Part shown: positions 59,009 to 64,000 of the stretch, piece after piece | How the letters are laid out: every line of letters begins with the position of its first letter | How positions within the stretch are numbered: position 1 is the first letter of the stretch | DNA from: Gammaproteobacteria bacterium | Lineage (GTDB): Bacteria > Pseudomonadota > Gammaproteobacteria > Eutrophobiales > Eutrophobiaceae | Reading direction: 5' to 3' | Assembly: GCA_030829955.1 (NCBI GenBank) | Contig: JAURNY010000019.1 | Coordinates: forward strand, 88,026-152,025 | DNA length: 64,000 nt | The notes under the pieces: model-generated | The model's input: only the letters and a program-made list of their open reading frames with translations | Database searches by the model: none | Told to the model about the DNA's origin: nothing | Position numbers and translations under genes: made by a program

Positions 59009-59446
59009 CTAGATCTCCAGCCAGAATGTTACGGGTCCATCATTGACAAGGCTTACCTGCATATCAGCACCAAATACACCAAAGCTAGTATCAGGATAAT
59101 TACTTTTTGCATGTTCCTTAAGATAGTCAAAGAGAGGTTTCCCTTTATTTGGCGGAGCGGCATTGGAAAAGCTGGGGCGTAGACCTTTATTAGTGTCGGC
59201 AGCCAGTGTGAACTGGGGGACAAGAAGTAGACCGCCATTAATATCCTTGAGAGAATGATTCATTTTATCGTTGTCGTCGGGAAAGACACGATAACTGATT
59301 ATTTTTTGAAATAATCTATTAGCCGATTCCTGATCGTCTTCTTGTTGCATACCGATTAGAACAAGAAGACCTTTATTGATTTCGGCTATAGTCGAATCAT
59401 CAATCCTAACTGAGGCATGAGAAACACGTTGCAGTAGACCAATCAT
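59009..59446 (-). CDS. dtd: D-aminoacyl-tRNA deacylase Dtd
   Basis: Dtd cuts D-amino acids from mischarged tRNA. The 145 residues start MIGLLQRVSHASVRIDDSTIAEI and have GLLVLIGMQQED, GGLLLVPQFTLAADTNKGLRPSF (active-site SQFTL here PQFTL) and FGADMQVSLVNDGPVTFWLE (GP motif as DGPVT). The SQFT Ser is replaced by Pro-Gln, a point to check. It lies 16 bases after rpiA. Confidence 0.94.
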   Translation of the reverse strand: MIGLLQRVSHASVRIDDSTIAEINKGLLVLIGMQQEDDQESANRLFQKIISYRVFPDDNDKMNHSLKDINGGLLLVPQFTLAADTNKGLRPSFSNAAPPNKGKPLFDYLKEHAKSNYPDTSFGVFGADMQVSLVNDGPVTFWLEI

Positions 59447-59462
59447 AGAACAGTGTAACTAT

Positions 59463-60116
59463 TTATATACTTTCAATTCCATTTTTTCCTGCTACTAGCA
59501 GAATATCTGCTGATCGTCTTGCAAATAGACCATTTGTCACCACGCCAGAGATTTGGTTTAGCTTCATTTCCAATTCTGGCGGGTTTTGAATTTTCATATT
59601 GCGTACGTCGAGTATAATGTTGCCATTATCTGTAGTAAAACCCTCCCTTAATACTGGTTGTCCACCTAATTTAGCAATCTCTCTGGCAACATAGCTTTGT
59701 GCCATCGGAATGACTTCTACAGGAAGCGGAAATTTGCCTAACATTGTAACCATCTTGCTTTCATCAACAATACAAACAAACTTTTTGCTGGCAGCGGCAA
59801 CAATCTTTTCACGGGTAAGTGCGCCACCACCACCTTTGGTCAGGTAATGATGCTTTGTTGCTTCATCCGCGCCATCAACATATACCGGAATATCAATCAC
59901 ACTGTTTAAAGGTAAAACGGGAATTCCTATTTCTTTTAATAATTTTTCACTCGCGACAGAGCTTGAGACTGCCCCCTCAATACGTTCTTTGAATGCGGAA
60001 AGCTCTTCGATGAAGAAATTAACTGTACTACCAGTACCAACGCCGACAACCGTACCATCTTCAATGAACTTGATCGCTGCCTTGGCAACTTCCCGTTTTC
60101 TATCGTCTTGTGACAT
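59463..60116 (-). CDS. rpiA: Ribose-5-phosphate isomerase A
   Basis: RpiA interconverts ribose 5-phosphate and ribulose 5-phosphate. The 217 residues (219 in E. coli) contain [17 protein letters not shown], the catalytic Asp region [28 protein letters not shown] and [21 protein letters not shown]. It is divergent from ilvA with only 47 bases between, an arrangement (rpiA-ilvA) common in gammaproteobacteria. Confidence 0.97.
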   Translation of the reverse strand: MSQDDRKREVAKAAIKFIEDGTVVGVGTGSTVNFFIEELSAFKERIEGAVSSSVASEKLLKEIGIPVLPLNSVIDIPVYVDGADEATKHHYLTKGGGGALTREKIVAAASKKFVCIVDESKMVTMLGKFPLPVEVIPMAQSYVAREIAKLGGQPVLREGFTTDNGNIILDVRNMKIQNPPELEMKLNQISGVVTNGLFARRSADILLVAGKNGIESI

Positions 60117-60163
60117 TGCTTACCTCAATCTGTATATGTTTGATGTAATGAGCATGTTATCTT

Positions 60164-61687
60164 ATGCACATGTTTAATGAATACAAGCAATTAATCGAGC
60201 AAGCATCGAAATGTGTTTATGCCGTTGCGAAACGGACGGATCTGGATCATGCTGCGCAAATTAGTGAACGATTAGCCAATTCAATATGGTTAAAGCGCGA
60301 AGATCAGCAGCCGGTTTTCTCTTATAAGTTACGTGGAGCCTATAACATGATGGCTGCATTGTCTGATGAGGATCGCTCGCGCGGTGTAATCGCCGCTTCT
60401 GCGGGTAATCATGCACAAGGTGTTGCGCTGGCGGCGCAAACATTAAATATGAAGGCGACTATTGTTATGCCTAAAACAACACCTGATATTAAAGTAGCAT
60501 CGGTTAAACGCCTGCAAGGTGAGGTCTTGCTTCATGGCAACACTTATGATGATGCAAAGATTCATGCTGAATTAATCTCACGTGAAAAAGGGCTGACCTA
60601 TATCCCTCCTTATGATCATCCGCTAGTTATCGCCGGTCAGGCAACGGTAGCGGTAGAGTTCATGGAACAACATTCAGCGCCGGATATTATTTTTGTGCCT
60701 GTTGGTGGTGGTGGTTTGATCGCGGGTATTGCTGTTTATTTGAAAGAAAACAATCCGAACATAAAAATTATTGGTGTTGAGCCGGATGAAGCACCTTGCA
60801 TGCATGCAGCCTTTGCAGCTGGTGAGCGTGTAGTACTGGATAAGATCGGTATCTTTGCCGATGGTGCAGCAGTCAAACAGGCTGGAGATGAGAACTATCG
60901 TATCAGTAAAGAATTAGTCGACGAGATCATATTAGTTACGAATGATGAAATCTGTGCAGCAGTTAAGGATATCTTTGAAGATACGCGATCCATTCCTGAA
61001 CCTGCTGGCGCATTGGCATTGGCAGGTTTAAAGCAATATGTTGTGCGTGAAAAAATCAGGAATAAAGAACTAGTTGCCATCTTTAGTGGCGCCAATGTTA
61101 ATTTTGATCGCCTGCGTCATATCGCCGAACTCACCGCGCTTGGTGAAAATAGTGAAGCATTGTTGGCGATTCAGATTCCCGAGCAACCCGGTAGCTTCCG
61201 CCGTTTATGTCATGACCTTGGACCAAGACTGATTACCGAGTTTAATTATCGTTATGCTGATCATAATGATGCACAGGTATTTGCCGGTGTGCAGCTAAAG
61301 CAAGGAGTTTTTGAAAAAAATAAATTGCTGGAGCATCTTGCAGATAAAGGTTATTTGGTAACAGACCTTAGCAAAGATAATGTCGCTAAGATGCATATAC
61401 GTTACATGGTTGGCGGTCATGCACCACAAGCAGGTGATGAAGTGTTATATCGTTTTGAGTTTCCTGAGCGTTCCGGTGCCTTATTACATTTTTTAGCTGA
61501 AATGGGTGAGCGCTGGAACATCAGTTTATTTCATTATCGAAATCATGGTGCTGCCTATGGCCGTGTGCTTATGGGCTATCAGGTAAAACCCGATGAGCAT
61601 GTAGCATTAAATATATTTTTAAATGAATTAGGGATTCCTTATTGGGAGGAAACCGGGAATCCGGCATATAATTTGTTTTTAAGTTAA
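60164..61687 (+). CDS. ilvA: Threonine dehydratase, biosynthetic, IlvA
   Basis: IlvA deaminates threonine to 2-oxobutanoate, the first step to isoleucine. The 507 residues have the PLP Lys in QPVFSYKLRGAYNMM (Lys55) and ASAGNHAQGVALAAQ. The glycine loop is VPVGGGGLIAGIA, and two C-terminal ACT-like domains (about 335-505) bind Ile or Val for feedback. Either ATG 60164 or 60170 may start it; neither has a Shine-Dalgarno. It is divergent from rpiA. Confidence 0.96.
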   Translation: MHMFNEYKQLIEQASKCVYAVAKRTDLDHAAQISERLANSIWLKREDQQPVFSYKLRGAYNMMAALSDEDRSRGVIAASAGNHAQGVALAAQTLNMKATIVMPKTTPDIKVASVKRLQGEVLLHGNTYDDAKIHAELISREKGLTYIPPYDHPLVIAGQATVAVEFMEQHSAPDIIFVPVGGGGLIAGIAVYLKENNPNIKIIGVEPDEAPCMHAAFAAGERVVLDKIGIFADGAAVKQAGDENYRISKELVDEIILVTNDEICAAVKDIFEDTRSIPEPAGALALAGLKQYVVREKIRNKELVAIFSGANVNFDRLRHIAELTALGENSEALLAIQIPEQPGSFRRLCHDLGPRLITEFNYRYADHNDAQVFAGVQLKQGVFEKNKLLEHLADKGYLVTDLSKDNVAKMHIRYMVGGHAPQAGDEVLYRFEFPERSGALLHFLAEMGERWNISLFHYRNHGAAYGRVLMGYQVKPDEHVALNIFLNELGIPYWEETGNPAYNLFLS

Positions 61688-61742
61688 GAGTTCTTTTTTT
61701 CTATGTTTTTTGCTTTGATAGCGGTTGCTTTCAAAATCTTCA

Positions 61743-61770
61743 TTACGACATAATCTTTCTCTTTTATAAT
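61743..61770 (+). promoter_or_regulatory. Candidate rdgC promoter
   Basis: TTACGA (61743-61748) lies 16 bases before a perfect TATAAT (61765-61770). The inferred transcript start is about 8 bases before the rdgC ATG at 61785, which lacks a Shine-Dalgarno. Confidence 0.5.
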
Positions 61771-61784
61771 ATACAAAAATAGTC

Positions 61785-62690
61785 ATGTGGTTTAAGAATT
61801 TACGTATTTATCGGTTTACCAAAGATATTGACCTCTCACCTGATGCTCTGGAAGAAGCATTAGCTGAACAGGCATTTCAACCTTGTAATAATATGGACTT
61901 CAGTCGTATTGGCTGGGTATCACCACTAGGGCGTAATAGTGAAATGCTGACGCATACTGCGAGCGGATTTACTATGATCTGTGTACGTAAACAGGAAAAG
62001 ATTTTGCCGTCTGCTGCGATCAATGAATTAGTTGAAGAAAAGATTGCTGAGGTTGAATCGGAAAACGCGCGCCCAGTTTATCGTAAAGAAAAGCGCAATA
62101 TTAAAGAAGATGTTTTGCATACATTATTACCGCGCGCGCTTACTCGTTCAGCAGTGACGTATGCTTATATTGATTCAAAACAAAAATTATTGGTCATTGA
62201 TACGTCGAGTTCTGCCAAGGCTGAAGAGTTTATGGATCACTTACGTTCAAGTCTAGGTAGTCTGCCTGTCGTACCTTTAAAGAGTCATAGTGATACGGCA
62301 AATATCATGACGCATTGGTTGAAGGAAAGAATGCCGGAACATTTTGAACTCGATAATGAATGCGAATTACAAAACCCGCGTGAAAGTAAGAATATCGTTC
62401 GTTGTAAAAATCAGGAACTGGAAAGCGCTGAAATAACGAGTCATTTAAAGGCAGGTAAACGTGTTGTGCAGTTAGCTCTGGTGTGGCGTGATGCAATTCG
62501 CTTTATCTTGCATGAAGACTTTTCGGTTAAGCGATTACGTTTCGAGGAATTTGTGAAGGAACAGGCGGAAATTGAAACGGCTGATCGTTTGACACAGTTT
62601 GATCAGGATTTTGTTGTCATGAGTTTGCAATTACATCAGTTGATTAAAGAATTGATAGAAGAGTTAGGTGGCGTAGAAAAAGAAGATTAA
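61785..62690 (+). CDS. rdgC: Recombination-associated protein RdgC
   Basis: RdgC is a ring-shaped double-strand DNA-binding dimer that limits RecA action. The 301 residues (303 in E. coli) begin MWFKNLRIYRFTKDIDLSPDALEEAL, with FSRIGWVSPLG, KILPSAAINELVEEKI and the late FVVMSLQLHQLIKELIEELGG. It has its own promoter candidate and is followed by maf 2 bases later. Confidence 0.96.
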   Translation: MWFKNLRIYRFTKDIDLSPDALEEALAEQAFQPCNNMDFSRIGWVSPLGRNSEMLTHTASGFTMICVRKQEKILPSAAINELVEEKIAEVESENARPVYRKEKRNIKEDVLHTLLPRALTRSAVTYAYIDSKQKLLVIDTSSSAKAEEFMDHLRSSLGSLPVVPLKSHSDTANIMTHWLKERMPEHFELDNECELQNPRESKNIVRCKNQELESAEITSHLKAGKRVVQLALVWRDAIRFILHEDFSVKRLRFEEFVKEQAEIETADRLTQFDQDFVVMSLQLHQLIKELIEELGGVEKED

Positions 62691-62692
62691 GC

Positions 62693-63244
62693 ATGAAGAT
62701 TTATCTCGCATCTCGTTCACCACGTCGACAGGAATTGTTAAAACAAATCGATATTGATTTTGAATTACTTGATGTCGAGATCGATGAATTATGGGATGGA
62801 ATTGAGTCACCTGAAGAGTATGTTTGTCGTGTTGCAAAAGAGAAGGCGCAAACAGCCTATCAGCATTGCGATAAGACATTGCCATTACTTGCCGCCGACA
62901 CCGCCGTGGTGTTGAATAATGAAATCCTTGGTAAGGCCGAAAGAAGAGAAGATGTGTTTACCATGTTGCAACGACTTTCCGGCAAAACACATCAGGTGTT
63001 ATCTGCGGTAACCGTCATTCATCAGCAGGAACGTACAATACTGAATACAAATGAAGTGAGTTTTCGTCATATTAAAGAAGCGGAGATAGAGGCATATTGT
63101 TTAACTAACGAGCCACTTGGTAAAGCCGGTGGTTATGCGATTCAGGGTCATGCTGCCGTGTTTATCAAGCAGCTTGTAGGGAGTTATAGCGGCGTTATGG
63201 GCTTACCGCTGTATGAAACATATGAGTTATTAATACATTCATAA
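62693..63244 (+). CDS. maf: Maf-like nucleotide pyrophosphatase, YhdE (dTTP/UTP) type
   Basis: Maf proteins hydrolyse nucleotides to stop faulty ones entering nucleic acids. The 183 residues have the SPRRQELL motif at the N-terminus, LAADTAVVLNNEILGKA and GKAGGYAIQGHAAVFIKQLVGSYSGVMGLPL. The last block follows YhdE, specific for dTTP and UTP, rather than YceF (7-methyl-GTP). It is probably co-transcribed with rdgC. Confidence 0.94.
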   Translation: MKIYLASRSPRRQELLKQIDIDFELLDVEIDELWDGIESPEEYVCRVAKEKAQTAYQHCDKTLPLLAADTAVVLNNEILGKAERREDVFTMLQRLSGKTHQVLSAVTVIHQQERTILNTNEVSFRHIKEAEIEAYCLTNEPLGKAGGYAIQGHAAVFIKQLVGSYSGVMGLPLYETYELLIHS

Positions 63245-63262
63245 CTTACTAGAACAATAGCC

Positions 63263-63298
63263 AAAAAAAATGCGCCACAGATAATTCTGTGACGCATT
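63263..63298 (-). terminator. Terminator of the hppA gene
   Basis: AATGCGCCACAGA (63269-63281) pairs with TCTGTGACGCATT (63286-63298), with one C-A mismatch and a 4-base loop. On the minus strand it is followed by a run of eight T (A-run 63263-63270). It ends hppA; on the plus strand it could also slow read-through from maf. Confidence 0.85.
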
Positions 63299-63322
63299 GT
63301 TATGCGATGCGAAATTAAACGC

Positions 63323-64000
63323 TTATAGCAAGATACCACCATACTGAACAAAGAATGGTGTGAATACCAGACTCAGAATTGCAGATAGCTTGATAAGGAT
63401 ATTTAGTGAAGGACCTGAAGTATCTTTCATCGGGTCACCCACGGTGTCACCAACAACAGCTGCAGCATGCTCATCCGAACCTTTGCCGCCGTGATTGCCA
63501 GCCTCGATAAATTTCTTAGCATTATCCCATGCGCCACCGCTATTAGATGATGAGATGGCCATTACACCACCAGCAACTAGCGAGCCGATCAACATAGCCG
63601 CTACAGCTTCAACACCATACAAAAAGCCTACAGCGATTGGTGAGCCCATGATCAGCACGCCAGGAGCAATCATTTCTTTTAGCGCCGCTTTAGTCGATAT
63701 AGCGACACATTTCGCGTAGTCAGGTTTAGCAGTGCCCTCCATGATGCCCGCAATCGTCTTGAATTGATGACGCACTTCTTCAATCATGGCGAATGCCGCA
63801 GAACCTACCGATTTCATCGTCATAGCAGAAAATAGGAATGGAAGAACCGCGCCAATGAAAAGGAAAGTAAACACCAGCGGCTCAAGCAAGCTCATTCTTA
63901 TTGGTTCACCGCGTAATGTTTCTGCAGCCGTAATAAAGGCCGCGAACAAAGCTAGAGAAGTCAATATTGCAGCACCGATGGCAAATCCTTTACCAATCGC
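63323..64000 (-). CDS. hppA: Membrane-bound pyrophosphatase, C-terminal part (5' end outside window)
   Basis: This enzyme pumps H+ or Na+ by splitting pyrophosphate at the inner membrane. The frame is open to the window edge; 225 of about 670-800 residues are seen. The edge reads [21 protein letters not shown], and [18 protein letters not shown] and [14 protein letters not shown] carry conserved Asp and Lys residues of the pyrophosphate site. At least five membrane segments are visible. The K+-dependence determinant (usually Ala versus Lys in the GNTTA or GNTTK motif) should be the Ala before WDNAKK; I do not assign the ion type. Confidence 0.96.
   Translation of the reverse strand, partial: AIGKGFAIGAAILTSLALFAAFITAAETLRGEPIRMSLLEPLVFTFLFIGAVLPFLFSAMTMKSVGSAAFAMIEEVRHQFKTIAGIMEGTAKPDYAKCVAISTKAALKEMIAPGVLIMGSPIAVGFLYGVEAVAAMLIGSLVAGGVMAISSSNSGGAWDNAKKFIEAGNHGGKGSDEHAAAVVGDTVGDPMKDTSGPSLNILIKLSAILSLVFTPFFVQYGGILL

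Overview
The window is a stretch of chromosome from an AT-rich gammaproteobacterium (about 40% GC by eye). Evidence: YidC, MnmE, PhoBR, the long PstC/PstA permeases, LptE, DusB-Fis, RdgC, HemF and ACR3 all look gammaproteobacterial. The blocks leuS-lptE-holA ... nadD-rsfS-rlmH, hisAFIE-tatABC, aroQ-accBC-prmA and dusB-fis-purH-purD are neighbourhoods known from that class. I cannot name the genus. Genes are densely packed and often coupled by ATGA or TTGA overlaps. I found no tRNA, rRNA, insertion sequence, prophage or CRISPR array.

Layout: 1-2.5 kb, end of yidC and mnmE. 2.5-9.3 kb, an envelope-glycan island: DUF6165 and a GT9 transferase on +, converging on an overlapping minus-strand chain of ELM1-like protein, GT4, O-antigen ligase-like protein and two GT9 enzymes. 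9.1-10.3 kb, a zinc-finger protein and ilvE. 10.4-14 kb, tatABC and hisAFIE. 14-17.8 kb, polA, a DUF2782 protein and a gamma-glutamylcyclotransferase-like protein. 17.8-24.6 kb, rlmH, rsfS, nadD, proA, holA, lptE and leuS. 24.7-39.6 kb, a phosphate block: an OprO/OprP-type porin, phoBR, pstSCAB, phoU, ppk and ppx, with Pho-box-like elements before phoB, pstS, pstC and possibly the porin, then a SixA-like phosphatase. 39.6-47.98 kb, a methyltransferase, a DjlA-like J protein, FxsA, CutA, DsbD, a TlpA-like thioredoxin, aroQ, accBC and prmA. 47.98-52.6 kb, a decayed zinc-ribbon gene, dusB-fis, purH and purD. 52.6-54.6 kb, divergent arsenic genes arsC and arsR-acr3 over a double operator. 54.9-64 kb, a DEAD-box helicase, hisBH, hemF with a small membrane ORF, dtd, rpiA, ilvA, rdgC, maf and the end of a membrane pyrophosphatase gene.

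How the genes fit together: the phosphate block joins outer-membrane entry (porin), periplasmic capture (PstS), inner-membrane import (PstCAB), signalling (PhoU/PhoR/PhoB) and storage or breakdown of polyphosphate (Ppk/Ppx). The ars genes handle arsenate, a phosphate mimic that can enter by phosphate transporters. DsbD, the TlpA-like protein and CutA suggest periplasmic thiol and metal handling. Most of the window is core metabolism.

I did not find a convincing wholly new multi-gene system. The signals most worth a second look are the tandem ars operator with a probably leaderless arsR transcript, the mutually exclusive hairpins in the porin leader, the zinc-ribbon gene decaying between prmA and dusB, the LexA-like dyad before polA, and small ORFs easily missed by annotation.
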